This document shows positions 16,813 through 25,742 of a DNA stretch of 64,000 nt, piece by piece. Both the position numbers and the translations under genes were made by a program. The DNA lies in assembly GCF_005280205.1 (NCBI RefSeq), contig NZ_SUND01000020.1, forward strand, positions 32,447 to 96,446. Direction: 5' to 3'. The first letter of the stretch is position 1; each line of letters opens with the position of its first letter. Origin of the DNA: Bacillus yapensis. Its GTDB lineage: Bacteria; Bacillota; Bacilli; Bacillales; Cytobacillaceae. Below the pieces are notes generated by a model. It was given only the letters and a program-made list of their open reading frames with translations, searched no databases and was not told the origin of the DNA.

Positions 16813-18687
16813 ATGGAGAAAAAACAATTTCAAGCCGAATCAAAACGGTTATTAGACATGATGATTCATTCGATTTACACTCAAAAGGAAGTGTTTTTAA
16901 GAGAGTTAATTTCGAATGCGAGCGATGCGATTGATAAGATTTATTACAAAGCTTTAACCGACGACAGTCTAAGCTTTAACCAGGATGATTATTACATAAA
17001 GGTAGTAGCGGATAAGGAAAAGCGATTGTTAAAAATCATCGATACTGGTATCGGAATGACGAAGGAGGACCTTGAGAATAACCTTGGTGTTATTGCGAAA
17101 AGTGGCTCTTTAGCGTTTAAAGCAGAAAATGAAATTAAAGATGGACATGATATTATTGGTCAATTTGGAGTTGGATTTTATGCGGCCTTTATGGTGGCAG
17201 ATGTCGTGACCGTTATTAGTAAAGCTTTAGGTAGCGACGAAGCCTATAAATGGGAATCAGAAGGGGCAGAGGGCTACACGATTGAACCAACTACTAAAAA
17301 CGAAGTCGGTACGGAAATTATTTTAAAAATAAAGGAAAACACTGAAGAAGAATCTTATGAGGACTACCTCGAAGAATATCGCTTGAAATCAATCATCAAG
17401 AAGTACTCAGATTTTATCCGCTATCCTATAAAAATGGAAGTAACAAAAAATAGGAAAAAAGAAGGCAGCGAAGATGAGTATGAGGACTATGTTGAAGAAG
17501 AGACGATTAACAGCATGGTTCCGATTTGGAGAAAAAATAAAAGCGAATTAACTGAAGAGGATTATGAGAGTTTTTATAACGAAAAACGCTATGGTTTTGA
17601 CAAGCCATTGAAGCATATCCATATTAGTGTTGATGGAACAATTCGCTATAATTCGATTCTGTATATTCCTGAAAACATTCCATTTGATTATTACTCCAAG
17701 GAATATGAAAAAGGCTTAGAGCTTTATTCAAGTGGTGTCCTAATCATGAACAAGTGTGCTGATTTACTGCCTGATTATTTTGGCTTTGTAAAAGGGATGG
17801 TAGACTCAGAGGATCTTTCCCTCAACATTTCTAGAGAAATGCTGCAGCATGATCGTCAATTGAAGCTCATTGCGAAAAATATTACAAAAAAAATTAAGAG
17901 TGAACTACAAAGTCTCTTAAAAAATGAACGAGAAAAATATGAGACATTCTATAATTCTTTCGGTAGACAACTGAAATTTGGTGTCTACAGTGATTTCGGA
18001 ATGAACAAAGAAACTCTTCAGGATTTACTCATGTTCTACTCTTCGAAGGAAAAGAAATTGGTTACACTTGATGAATATATTTCAAGAATGCCAGAGGATC
18101 AAAAATATATTTACTATGCGACTGGTGAATCAATCGAGCGTATCGAAAAGTTACCACAAACCGAGCTTGTAGCTGATAAAGGCTATGAAATTCTTTACTT
18201 TACTGAGGATATCGATGAATTCGCGATTAAGATGCTTGTGAATTATAAAGAGAAGGAATTTAAGTCTGTTTCTAGTGGGGATCTCGGGATTGAAGAGAAT
18301 GAGAAGGATACAGATGTTAAAGATGAAGAGAATAAAGAACTATTTGCAGAAATGAAAACTATTTTAGCAGACAAGGTCAAGGATGTCCGCGTGTCAAAAC
18401 GCTTGAAATCACACCCAGTTTGCTTAACTGCAGATGGGGAAGTAACGATTGAAATGGAAAAGATTCTTAATGCAATGCCAGATAATCAAAATGTGAAAGC
18501 AGATAAAGTGCTTGAAATTAATCCGAACCATGAGGTATTCGAGTCACTCAAGAAAGCCTTCGAAAACGATAAGGAAAAATTAAGTCTATATACAAATCTT
18601 TTATACAACCAAGCTCTTCTGATTGAAGGCTTACCAATCCATGATCCAGTAGAATTTACAAACGATATTTGTAAAGTAATGGTTTAA
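16813..18687 (+). CDS. htpG: Chaperone HtpG (Hsp90)
   Basis: A 624-residue Hsp90. The GHKL ATP-binding motifs are present: [12 protein letters not shown] (E and N of motif I), [11 protein letters not shown], and [13 protein letters not shown]. The middle domain has the [14 protein letters not shown] [13 protein letters not shown] with its catalytic arginine, and a C-terminal dimerisation domain follows. The cytosolic chaperone acts on late-folding clients. Start ATG 16813 ([14 protein letters not shown]) follows GGAAAGGAAGAGGA; an earlier ATG-less extension at 16795 would swallow that site. Control by HrcA is indicated by the perfect CIRCE, unlike B. subtilis htpG, which is outside the HrcA regulon. 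Confidence 0.96.
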   Translation: MEKKQFQAESKRLLDMMIHSIYTQKEVFLRELISNASDAIDKIYYKALTDDSLSFNQDDYYIKVVADKEKRLLKIIDTGIGMTKEDLENNLGVIAKSGSLAFKAENEIKDGHDIIGQFGVGFYAAFMVADVVTVISKALGSDEAYKWESEGAEGYTIEPTTKNEVGTEIILKIKENTEEESYEDYLEEYRLKSIIKKYSDFIRYPIKMEVTKNRKKEGSEDEYEDYVEEETINSMVPIWRKNKSELTEEDYESFYNEKRYGFDKPLKHIHISVDGTIRYNSILYIPENIPFDYYSKEYEKGLELYSSGVLIMNKCADLLPDYFGFVKGMVDSEDLSLNISREMLQHDRQLKLIAKNITKKIKSELQSLLKNEREKYETFYNSFGRQLKFGVYSDFGMNKETLQDLLMFYSSKEKKLVTLDEYISRMPEDQKYIYYATGESIERIEKLPQTELVADKGYEILYFTEDIDEFAIKMLVNYKEKEFKSVSSGDLGIEENEKDTDVKDEENKELFAEMKTILADKVKDVRVSKRLKSHPVCLTADGEVTIEMEKILNAMPDNQNVKADKVLEINPNHEVFESLKKAFENDKEKLSLYTNLLYNQALLIEGLPIHDPVEFTNDICKVMV

Positions 18688-18692
18688 ACCCG

Positions 18693-18727
18693 AAAAACAG
18701 TCTCTCACACTCGAGAGACTGTTTTTT
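18693..18727 (+). terminator. Terminator of htpG
   Basis: AAAAACAGTCTCTC pairs with GAGAGACTGTTTTTT around a 6-nt loop, with a T6 run. Confidence 0.9.
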
Positions 18728-18792
18728 GATCGATTGAAAACGGAAAGTGTGTTATAAAAGAAGTAAGAAATAATTCGTGTGGAGGGAATCGG

Positions 18793-20250
18793 ATGGCAGT
18801 TGTATTGACAAAGGGACAAAAGGTTGATTTAACGAAAAACACTCCGAATTTACATACCATTTTAGTAGGATTAGGCTGGGACATCAATCACGTGGGTGGA
18901 CCAAGCTATGATTTAGATGCTTCTGTCTTTTTGCTTGATGATGCTGGAAAAGTCAAAAGTGAACAAGATTTTATTTTCTATAATAATCCTGTTGGCGGAA
19001 ATCAGTCTGTATTTTACAGTGGAGACAATCGAACTGGAGCCGGAGCTTCTGATGATGAACAAATAAGAATTGTACTTCCATCTATTCCACAGCATATCAA
19101 GCGAATTGCTTTTACGATTACAATTCATGATGCTGGGGTGAAAGGGCAAAGCTTTAGCCAAATTTCAAATGCGTACGTGCGCATTGTCAATGAACAAAAT
19201 CAATCCGAATTGCTTCGCTTTAATCTTCAGCAGTTTTCGGTAGAAACAGCGATTGTTGCTGCTGAGCTGTATCGCTATCAAAATGAATGGAAATTTAATG
19301 CGATTGGTAGTGGTTTCCAAGGCGGACTAGCAGCTCTTTGTCGCAATTTTGGTTTAGAAGTAGAAGTAGAAGAGAATGCTTCGAGTGGATTCAATCAAGC
19401 TCCGTCCTATCAAAATCATTCGTATGGCATGCCACAAAGTAATAACCGAAATAATGAACCATACAATCATACTGCAACCTTCGGAAATCAAAACACGTAC
19501 AATCAGCCACCAACGAGTTCTTTTAATCAACCATATCGGGAAGAACCTGTAAGACATCTATCGAGTACACAACAAACCTTTGGAGCTGGCGCTTCTAGAA
19601 CATATGGGTCTGCGCGTGGTGATATGGAATGCCCTCGTTGTCATTCAGATTATATTACATCTGGTAAAAAAGGGTTTGGGATTGGAAAGGCTGCGATTGG
19701 CGGACTCGTTTTAGGACCCGTAGGATTACTTGGTGGTTTTCTTGGGGCGAATAAAATGGAGTTTCGCTGTAACTCGTGTCAGTACAAATGGTCATTGGAT
19801 CAGACTGATTTCAATCGGATGTTCCAACAGCAAAAAGAAAACGCAAGAAAATTACTCCAAAAATATAACAATAATAACTCGGTGCTCGATGCACTTATGG
19901 CTTCGTGTGCCTTAGTCGCTATGGCAGATGGGCATTTGGATCAAAGAGAACAGCAGAAGGTGTATGATTTCATTCACCAAAGCGATGAGCTTCGTTCCTT
20001 TAATACACAGCAAGTGATTGCTAGGTTTGATCATTTTGTCAGAGGTTTGCAACTTGACCCCATTGTGGGACGTGGAGAAGCTTTGCGTGCGGTTGGAAAA
20101 GTTCGTGACCAATATGACCTAGCTCGATTAGTCGTTCGTTACGGAATTGCGATCGGATTCGCTGACGGACAATTTGCTCGTTCTGAACAAGATACGATCC
20201 GAGATATTTGTCATGAATTACGTCTAAATCCGGGAGAATTTTTATCATAA
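18793..20250 (+). CDS. TerD - zinc ribbon - TerB fusion protein
   Basis: 485 residues in three blocks. Residues 1-185 are a TerD calcium-binding domain (VLTKGQKVDLTK, GLGWDIN, YDLDASVFLLD, and DNRTGAGASDDEQI with its acidic calcium loop). Residues 195-275 are a Gln/Asn/Ser/Tyr-rich linker. Residues 278-333 hold two CxxC pairs (280/283 and 326/329) separated by a Gly-rich hydrophobic stretch (GLVLGPVGLLGGFLGA). Residues 365-485 are a TerB domain with MADGHLDQRE and FADGQFARSE. Ter proteins are linked to tellurite resistance, phage defence and stress, normally as separate genes. This one stands alone between two terminators. Confidence 0.85.
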   Translation: MAVVLTKGQKVDLTKNTPNLHTILVGLGWDINHVGGPSYDLDASVFLLDDAGKVKSEQDFIFYNNPVGGNQSVFYSGDNRTGAGASDDEQIRIVLPSIPQHIKRIAFTITIHDAGVKGQSFSQISNAYVRIVNEQNQSELLRFNLQQFSVETAIVAAELYRYQNEWKFNAIGSGFQGGLAALCRNFGLEVEVEENASSGFNQAPSYQNHSYGMPQSNNRNNEPYNHTATFGNQNTYNQPPTSSFNQPYREEPVRHLSSTQQTFGAGASRTYGSARGDMECPRCHSDYITSGKKGFGIGKAAIGGLVLGPVGLLGGFLGANKMEFRCNSCQYKWSLDQTDFNRMFQQQKENARKLLQKYNNNNSVLDALMASCALVAMADGHLDQREQQKVYDFIHQSDELRSFNTQQVIARFDHFVRGLQLDPIVGRGEALRAVGKVRDQYDLARLVVRYGIAIGFADGQFARSEQDTIRDICHELRLNPGEFLS

Positions 20251-20253
20251 AAT

Positions 20254-20290
20254 GAAAAAATGCCTTTTACTGAGTAGAAGGCATTTTTTT
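20254..20290 (+). terminator. Terminator after the TerD-TerB gene
   Basis: GAAAAAATGCCTTTTAC and GTAGAAGGCATTTTTTT form a stem that ends in a T7 run. Confidence 0.85.
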
Positions 20291-20372
20291 ATATGAATGT
20301 TTAATTAACTAAAAATAATGAATATTAATTTAATTTATTATATAATTTTTTTACGAGAAAGGAGAGAACAGC

Positions 20373-20765
20373 ATGATCACGAATTATGAGTTAAGAGTGA
20401 AAGAAGAGGATATCGATCGGCTAGGGCATGTCAACTATAACAAGTATATTTCTTTTTCAGAACATGCGATGAGTGACTGGTACAAAAAAGCTGGAAGCGA
20501 TTGGCGAGAGATGGCTGAACGAAAATTTGGCACGGTTGTTGTGAATCTTAATGTCTCTTACATAAAGGAAGCGAGATTAGGTGAAGTACTTAAAATCGTA
20601 ACGATTCCAACAGAATTAGGAACAAAGAGTTTCGTTTTTAAACAAGAGATCTATAACGAACAGGAAGAGAAGATTACGGAAATTACGAAGAAATTTGTCA
20701 TGTTTGATCTTTCTACCAGAAAAGGGATAGTCGTATTAGATGAAATTGCTAGACACTTCCAATAA
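20373..20765 (+). CDS. Acyl-CoA thioesterase, hotdog (4HBT) family
   Basis: A 130-residue single hotdog domain with the YbgC/4HBT motif DRLGHVNYNKYISFSEHA (the aspartate and H-x-N-Y motif near residues 17-23), VNLNVSYIKEARLGE and the closing beta strands. It would hydrolyse acyl-CoA thioesters in the cytoplasm; the chain preference cannot be read from sequence. GAAAGGAGAG precedes the ATG. It is monocistronic. The 213-bp gap that follows is AT-rich and contains no gene. Confidence 0.8.
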   Translation: MITNYELRVKEEDIDRLGHVNYNKYISFSEHAMSDWYKKAGSDWREMAERKFGTVVVNLNVSYIKEARLGEVLKIVTIPTELGTKSFVFKQEIYNEQEEKITEITKKFVMFDLSTRKGIVVLDEIARHFQ

Positions 20766-20978
20766 ACTCCATCCTGGGATATGAAATGTAAACTCTTAAA
20801 AAATTAAAATTATTGGGTTCAAAAAGTAATGTTTAAGTAGAGTTGTATTAAGAAAGTAAACGATTTCGTGCAAACGCTTAATTTTTCAAAAAATTTAAAA
20901 TTCGTTCAAAAAAGAGTTTCTAATTTAATAAGTCTAATTTATAATAAAAAAGACTATTTTTGAAAATTGGGGGTATAG

Positions 20979-22463
20979 ATGGAAGATTTTGTAGGTTGGC
21001 TCAATGGGATTATTTGGAGTCCCGCACTAGTTTATTTGTGTTTAGGTATTGGAATTGTATTCTCTATTGTCACAAAATTCCTACAAGTTAGACATTTGGG
21101 GGATATGGGGAAATTAATTTTTGACAGGAATTCTTCTGAGGCAGGAATATCTTCCTTCCAAGCATTATCTGTTGCCTTAGCAGGACGTGTTGGAACAGGG
21201 AATATTGCTGGTGTTGCAACAGCTATCGCATTTGGTGGACCGGGAGCGGTTTTCTGGATGTGGGCAATTGCTTTCTTAGGAGCAAGTTCTGGCTTTATCG
21301 AAGCCACCCTTGGACAAGTATATAAGGTAAAGAAGGATGGCCAATTCCGTGGTGGTCCCGCTTATTATATTGAAAAAGGGTTAGGAATTAAGTGGTACGC
21401 GATATTATTTGCTTTAGTAACGGTGTTAGCAACTGGAGCTCTTTTACCTGGCGTTCAATCAAATAGCTTGTCTTCATCGGTGGAAAATGCATTTAATGTT
21501 AACCCTTGGATTTCAGGAATTATTGTATGTATCGTTTTAGCAATTATCATTTTTGGTGGGATTAAAAGGATTGCCAAATTTGCAGAATATGTTGTTCCAT
21601 TTATGGCGATCGGCTATGTTCTTGTTGCACTTATCATCGTAATTCTAAATATTTCACAATTACCTGAAGTATTATCTTTAATATTTTCTAGTGCTTTCGC
21701 TATGAATTCGGCTTTTGGTGGAATCCTTGGTGCTGCGATTTCATGGGGAGTAAAGCGTGGTGTTTATTCAAACGAAGCTGGTCAGGGGACAGGGCCTCAT
21801 GCAGCAGCAGCTGCGGAAGTATCTCATCCAGCCAAGCAAGGTTTGGTGCAAGCTTTTTCTGTATACATTGATACACTATTAGTTTGCTCCGCTACAGCAT
21901 TTATGATTTTAATGACAGGCATGTACAATGTAACACCTGAAGGGCAGGAACCGATTGTTACGACACTAGGTGAGATGGAACCAGGGCCTGGTTATACACA
22001 AGCGGCAGTTGAATCAGTATTGCCTGGTTTCGGTGCACCATTTGTCGCGATTGCTTTAATATTCTTCACGTTTACAACAATCATGGCTTACTATTACATG
22101 GCAGAAACAAATTTGGCATATATCAATGGGGAAAAGAGACGTATTTGGACAGAGTATCTCTTGAAATTTGTCTTTATCGGTATGACTCTATATGGTAGTG
22201 TCAAAACAGCTGGGTTAGCATGGACCCTAGGTGATATCGGGGTTGGAAGTATGGCATGGTTAAATATTATAGCTATCATTCTACTTGCTAAGCCTGCAAT
22301 AAAGGTATTGAAGGACTACGAAGCACAAAAGAAAGCAGGGAAAGACCCTGTGTTTGATCCTGTTAAACTAGGCATCAAGGGTGCAGACTTTTGGGAAAAT
22401 GACTATACGTATCCTGGAACAAGCGAGAAAACAACTTCAACAGGGACAACTCTAGAAAAATAA
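20979..22463 (+). CDS. Sodium:alanine/glycine symporter (AGCS family)
   Basis: A 494-residue membrane protein with about 11 helices. Family motifs include LAGRVGTGNIAGVATAIAFGGPGAVFWMW near the first third and SNEAGQGTGPHAAAAAEVSHP in the second half, both signature regions of AGCS transporters such as AlsT. It imports small amino acids with sodium. TTGGGGGTA precedes the ATG. A weak cre-like sequence (TGCAAACGCTTAAT, 20869-20882) lies upstream. Confidence 0.92.
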   Translation: MEDFVGWLNGIIWSPALVYLCLGIGIVFSIVTKFLQVRHLGDMGKLIFDRNSSEAGISSFQALSVALAGRVGTGNIAGVATAIAFGGPGAVFWMWAIAFLGASSGFIEATLGQVYKVKKDGQFRGGPAYYIEKGLGIKWYAILFALVTVLATGALLPGVQSNSLSSSVENAFNVNPWISGIIVCIVLAIIIFGGIKRIAKFAEYVVPFMAIGYVLVALIIVILNISQLPEVLSLIFSSAFAMNSAFGGILGAAISWGVKRGVYSNEAGQGTGPHAAAAAEVSHPAKQGLVQAFSVYIDTLLVCSATAFMILMTGMYNVTPEGQEPIVTTLGEMEPGPGYTQAAVESVLPGFGAPFVAIALIFFTFTTIMAYYYMAETNLAYINGEKRRIWTEYLLKFVFIGMTLYGSVKTAGLAWTLGDIGVGSMAWLNIIAIILLAKPAIKVLKDYEAQKKAGKDPVFDPVKLGIKGADFWENDYTYPGTSEKTTSTGTTLEK

Positions 22464-22469
22464 GATTGA

Positions 22470-22500
22470 GGGCTACCTATTTAGTGGGTGGCCCTTTTTA
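22470..22500 (+). terminator. Terminator of the symporter gene
   Basis: GGGCTACC pairs with GGTGGCCC around an 8-nt loop and is followed by TTTTTA. Confidence 0.8.
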
Positions 22501-22569
22501 GGTCGCTTTAATTGTGGATTAAATCAACAAATGCTATGATAGCCAAAAACATATAAAGGTAGATGGAAA

Positions 22570-22845
22570 GTGGATATTTTTTTAGATGGAAGAAAAATTA
22601 AAGCACATACCTATGAAGAACTGAATCAAAATGGTAAACATAAAATCAAAGTACAATTTCATGTCAAAACTGAAGAATATCATGAAGTAACCACATTGTT
22701 GTATAAAGGGAGCTTTCAAGTCGAAGTTCCTCAACACAACTTGAATTTTCATGGTGAGATACAGGAGTACTCCACATCAATAACAAATTTATATGAAGAG
22801 AATCAAGTAGGGGACTTCTTATTGGTATTAATAGAAGTTAGATAA
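22570..22845 (+). CDS. DUF3219 family protein (YkvR-like)
   Basis: A 91-residue protein resembling B. subtilis YkvR. Shared features are the central TLLYKGSFQVEVP segment, FHGEIQEYSTSITNLYE and an acidic/hydrophobic end. It has no signal or helix-forming membrane segment. The start is GTG 22570. Function unknown. It precedes the flavin oxidoreductase gene by 18 bp. Confidence 0.7.
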   Translation: MDIFLDGRKIKAHTYEELNQNGKHKIKVQFHVKTEEYHEVTTLLYKGSFQVEVPQHNLNFHGEIQEYSTSITNLYEENQVGDFLLVLIEVR

Positions 22846-22863
22846 TAGGAGCGTCTATCAACT

Positions 22864-23862
22864 ATGAAATTAAGTATTTTAGATCAAGCACCCATTTCCA
22901 AAAATCAAACTCCTCAAGAGGCGTTACAAGCGTCAATGAAACTTGCACAAGCTGCAGAGGAGTTAGGATATACACGCTTTTGGGTAGCAGAACATCATGA
23001 TTTACCTGGATTAGCTAGCTCCGCACCAGAGGTAATTTTGGGATACATTGGTGCAAACACAAATAAGATTCGTATTGGTTCTGGTGCAGTGCTGTTACCA
23101 CACTACAAGCCTTATAAAATAGCTGAAGTATACAATATGCTGGCAACCCTGTTTCCTGATCGGATTGATGTTGGGATCGGCCGTGCCCCCGGAGGATCTG
23201 CAGAAGCTACGGAAGCATTGAACGACCAGTTTCTACAGCAGGTATGGAATATGCCAAGCCTGGTAGAAGAGTTACTTCATTTTTTACATCGGGATTTTCC
23301 TTCAGACCATAAGTTTGCCAAATTGACTGCCGCTCCAGTGCCTGAGGTTCCACCAGTCCCTTGGCTTTTAGGAACGAGTAAGAAAAGTGCTCTGCTTGCT
23401 GCAAAAAATGGAATGGCCTATGCCTTTGGTCAGTTCATGAGTGATAATGTAGGATCTGAAATCATCCAAGAGTATCGAAAAAATTTTCAACGAAGGAGTC
23501 CTGAACATTCTCCAAGTGTGCTCTTAACTGTTTCAGCCTATTGCGCAGAGACAACCGAGAAAGCGCATGAGATAGCGCTCAGTTCGTTAATTTGGTCAAT
23601 CTCGAAAGGCAGAGGTGAAGCTTCGGGTGTGCCTTCCATTGAGGAAGCGAAGGATTATCCATTAAGTGAGAAGGAAAAAGAACAACTTGAGATAATGAAA
23701 CGGAACATGATAATCGGCACTCCTAGTGAGGTAAAGGAGAGGCTCATACAAATGAAAGACCAATATAATGTGGATGAAATTATGATTGTTACAATCACAT
23801 ATTCGCCTGAAGATAAAATCCAGTCTTACAGATTGATTGCTAAAGAAATTCGGGATAAATAA
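22864..23862 (+). CDS. LLM-class flavin-dependent oxidoreductase
   Basis: A 332-residue luciferase-like TIM-barrel protein. The N-terminus KLSILDQAPISKNQTPQEAL, then RFWVAEHHDLPGLASSAPEV, IRIGSGAVLLPHY, and DRIDVGIGRAPGG are the typical signature blocks of the YddN/YwcH type. It would use reduced FMN; the substrate is unknown. Near the end, IGTPSEVKERL is the conserved phosphate-binding segment. Repeat copy 2 lies just downstream. Confidence 0.88.
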   Translation: MKLSILDQAPISKNQTPQEALQASMKLAQAAEELGYTRFWVAEHHDLPGLASSAPEVILGYIGANTNKIRIGSGAVLLPHYKPYKIAEVYNMLATLFPDRIDVGIGRAPGGSAEATEALNDQFLQQVWNMPSLVEELLHFLHRDFPSDHKFAKLTAAPVPEVPPVPWLLGTSKKSALLAAKNGMAYAFGQFMSDNVGSEIIQEYRKNFQRRSPEHSPSVLLTVSAYCAETTEKAHEIALSSLIWSISKGRGEASGVPSIEEAKDYPLSEKEKEQLEIMKRNMIIGTPSEVKERLIQMKDQYNVDEIMIVTITYSPEDKIQSYRLIAKEIRDK

Positions 23863-23902
23863 AAAAGAAATGGCTTACAAAAGTAAGTCATTTCTTTTTA
23901 TA

Positions 23903-24102
23903 GGCTCTTTTCTCGAACTTTGTTGCCTTTGGAGCAAAAAATCAATAAATTTATCTATGTTTTCAATGATAATTGGTTGTAAGTCAAATGAGAAAAGAGC
24001 TTGCAAACTTAGTTCGGATGCACCAAATGGCTATTTCTACGTTAAAATCGGCCGCTGGCCAACGGCAGTAAGATTTTAACAACAATCTTTACGAAAACAG
24101 CC
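23903..24102. repeat. Dispersed two-hairpin repeat, copy 2 (MITE-like)
   Basis: A 200-bp element whose ends are GGCTCTTTTCTC and, read inward from the right, GGCTGTTTTCGTAAA. The flanks TTTTTATA (23895-23902) and TTATTATA (24103-24110) agree at 7 of 8 bases, suggesting a target duplication. Stem 1 pairs the left end with GAGAAAAGAGC (23990-24000); stem 2 pairs GTTAAAATC (24041-24049) with GATTTTAAC (24072-24080). It is closely similar to copy 3 in reverse orientation. A short open frame inside is not a gene. Confidence 0.75.
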
Positions 24103-24120
24103 TTATTATATCATTGTATA

Positions 24121-24261
24121 TTATCGATTATTGGTTTGAAGACGTTTGTTGTGTTTATCTTCAATCAAACGTTCAATGCGCGCAACTTCTTTTTTATCAG
24201 TGAGAATTTCTTGTTTGTTGTTACTGATAAGTGTTTGCATGCGAATGAATTGCTTTCTCAT
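24121..24261 (-). CDS. FbpB-family small basic protein
   Basis: A 46-residue, strongly basic protein (MRKQFIRMQTLISNNKQEIL then DKKEVARIERLIEDKHNKRL). The pattern of an N-terminal basic segment, N-K-x-E-I-L and a charged helix with I-E-x-x-I-E matches the Fur-regulated basic protein B family. In B. subtilis, FbpB helps the FsrA RNA spare iron. GGAAGGGG lies upstream. I found no convincing Fur box. It lies between repeat copy 2 and the SDR gene. Confidence 0.7.
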   Translation of the reverse strand: MRKQFIRMQTLISNNKQEILTDKKEVARIERLIEDKHNKRLQTNNR

Positions 24262-24354
24262 CCTCAAGGCCCCTTCCTACACGAGAAACATGTCGAAATT
24301 TATCTAAAATAAATGTATCAAAATTTTCAGAAATAATCAACAAATTTAATTTGA

Positions 24355-25284
24355 TTATGAGGACATGACCCTTCCACCATTAACATGTATGGTTTGACCG
24401 GTAACAAACCGAGAATCATCGGATGCAAGAAATACAAATGCTGGAGCAATTTCGAAGGGCTGTCCTTGTCGATCCATTGGATTTCCTGCCTGACTTACAA
24501 GATCGGCTGAGAAGCTAGAAGGAATCAACGGTGTCCACATTCTACCAGGTGCAACAGCATTAACACGTATCCCGTCCTTAACGAGATTATTTGCTAATGC
24601 ACGTGTAAAACCAACGTTTGCTGCCTTTGTCGCAGAATAATCGATTAGTTGTTCATTTCCATAATATGCTACTTCTGAAGCCGTATTTATGATCGAGCTT
24701 CCAGCCTTTAAGTATCGAAGAGCAGCCCTTGTTGTGTAAAAATGAGAGTAAATATTGACTTTAAAGGTGTCATCAAATTGTTCATCGCTTATATCAAGGA
24801 GACTGTTTTGCTGAAATTGAATACCTACGTGATTACACAAAACATCTAGCTGGCCAAATACTTCTACTGTTTTCTCAACATTGAAAATGCACTGTTCTTT
24901 TTTTCTAACGTCACCAGGTAACAAGAGACAGAGTCGCCCAAGTTCTTCAATTCTCGTTTTTGTTCGGTTTGCATCCTCTTCTTCGTCCAAATAGGAAATC
25001 GCGATATCGGCTCCTTCTTTTGCAAAAGCGATTGCGACTGCTGCTCCCATACCACTATCTCCGCCAGTGATTAAAGCAACCTTCCCATCCAACTTTCCTG
25101 TTCCAATGTAATTGGGATTTTCAATTATTGGCCGCGGAACCATATATTTCTCTTCCCCAGGCTGACGAAATTGACGCTGTTCAGGTACTGTTAAAGGAAC
25201 TTCTTCATAACGTGTGATTTTCCCATAATTCGGATACATCGGATAGTTAGGTTTCTCCGATTTTTTTGGATTATGATTTGACAA
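24355..25284 (-). CDS. Short-chain dehydrogenase/reductase (YhxC/YhdF-like)
   Basis: About 309 residues. A ~55-residue Pro/Tyr-rich N-terminal extension (typical of stress-associated Bacillus SDRs) precedes a classical SDR domain: [18 protein letters not shown] nucleotide loop, NHVG in place of NNAG, the catalytic Ser in [10 protein letters not shown], and [11 protein letters not shown] with catalytic Tyr and Lys. The close [14 protein letters not shown] follows. It probably acts on an unknown alcohol or aldehyde. AGGTGG is 6 nt before TTG 25284 but only 1 nt before ATG 25290, so I prefer the TTG. Confidence 0.85.
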   Translation of the reverse strand: MSNHNPKKSEKPNYPMYPNYGKITRYEEVPLTVPEQRQFRQPGEEKYMVPRPIIENPNYIGTGKLDGKVALITGGDSGMGAAVAIAFAKEGADIAISYLDEEEDANRTKTRIEELGRLCLLLPGDVRKKEQCIFNVEKTVEVFGQLDVLCNHVGIQFQQNSLLDISDEQFDDTFKVNIYSHFYTTRAALRYLKAGSSIINTASEVAYYGNEQLIDYSATKAANVGFTRALANNLVKDGIRVNAVAPGRMWTPLIPSSFSADLVSQAGNPMDRQGQPFEIAPAFVFLASDDSRFVTGQTIHVNGGRVMSS

Positions 25285-25408
25285 ATGCATCCACCTCAAA
25301 ACCATTTTTTAAATACTTTATGTTAATTCGATGAAAAAGTGCCTACTGTACCGGCTCCAATTGTATGGAAGAGGAATAGGGTGTAGTAATGACTAAGGGG
25401 GAGATTAA

Positions 25409-25582
25409 ATGGCTGTTTATGAATATAATCCAGAAGTAAAGTATTTGTTAATTGAGCATTCAGATGAGCGGGTAAGTGTCTTATATAATCACAATCCACG
25501 GCCTTTTTCATTGCCACTAATAGCGACTAGACCGCCATATTTTATCCATCCGCGATACGAGCCGTATTATACGAAGATTTAG
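25409..25582 (+). CDS. Small hypothetical protein, 57 residues
   Basis: Open frame of 58 codons preceded by AAGGGGGAGA at a good distance from ATG 25409. The product (MAVYEYNPEVKYLLIEHSDE at the start, PPYFIHPRYEPYYTKI at the end) is rich in Tyr and Pro with no hydrophobic helix. I do not recognise the family. Tyr/Pro-rich small proteins occur in spore coats, but that is only a suggestion. A terminator follows at 25634. Confidence 0.55.
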   Translation: MAVYEYNPEVKYLLIEHSDERVSVLYNHNPRPFSLPLIATRPPYFIHPRYEPYYTKI

Positions 25583-25633
25583 TAGGAAAGAGAATGCCAC
25601 CTATGAAAATATTTTGCTGACTAAAACCTAATA

Positions 25634-25673
25634 AAAAGAAAACAAGAGCGTATTCGTTCTTGTTTTCTTTTTG
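25634..25673 (+). terminator. Terminator
   Basis: AAAGAAAACAAGAGCG pairs with CGTTCTTGTTTTCTTT around a 4-nt loop and ends in a T-rich run. Confidence 0.9.
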
Positions 25674-25742
25674 ATATTTTAATAGTTAAATAATTCAGAA
25701 TCTTATATAATAAAATAGTATTGAGGGAAGGGGGAGAGATGT

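Noticed and set aside
23837..24079. 80-codon ORF inside repeat copy 2
   Set aside because: It lies almost wholly in the repeat, has no ribosome site and is not kept in copies 1 or 3.
24262..24354. Fur box upstream of the FbpB-like gene
   Set aside because: No stretch comes close to TGATAATNATTATCA; the best match fails in the right half.
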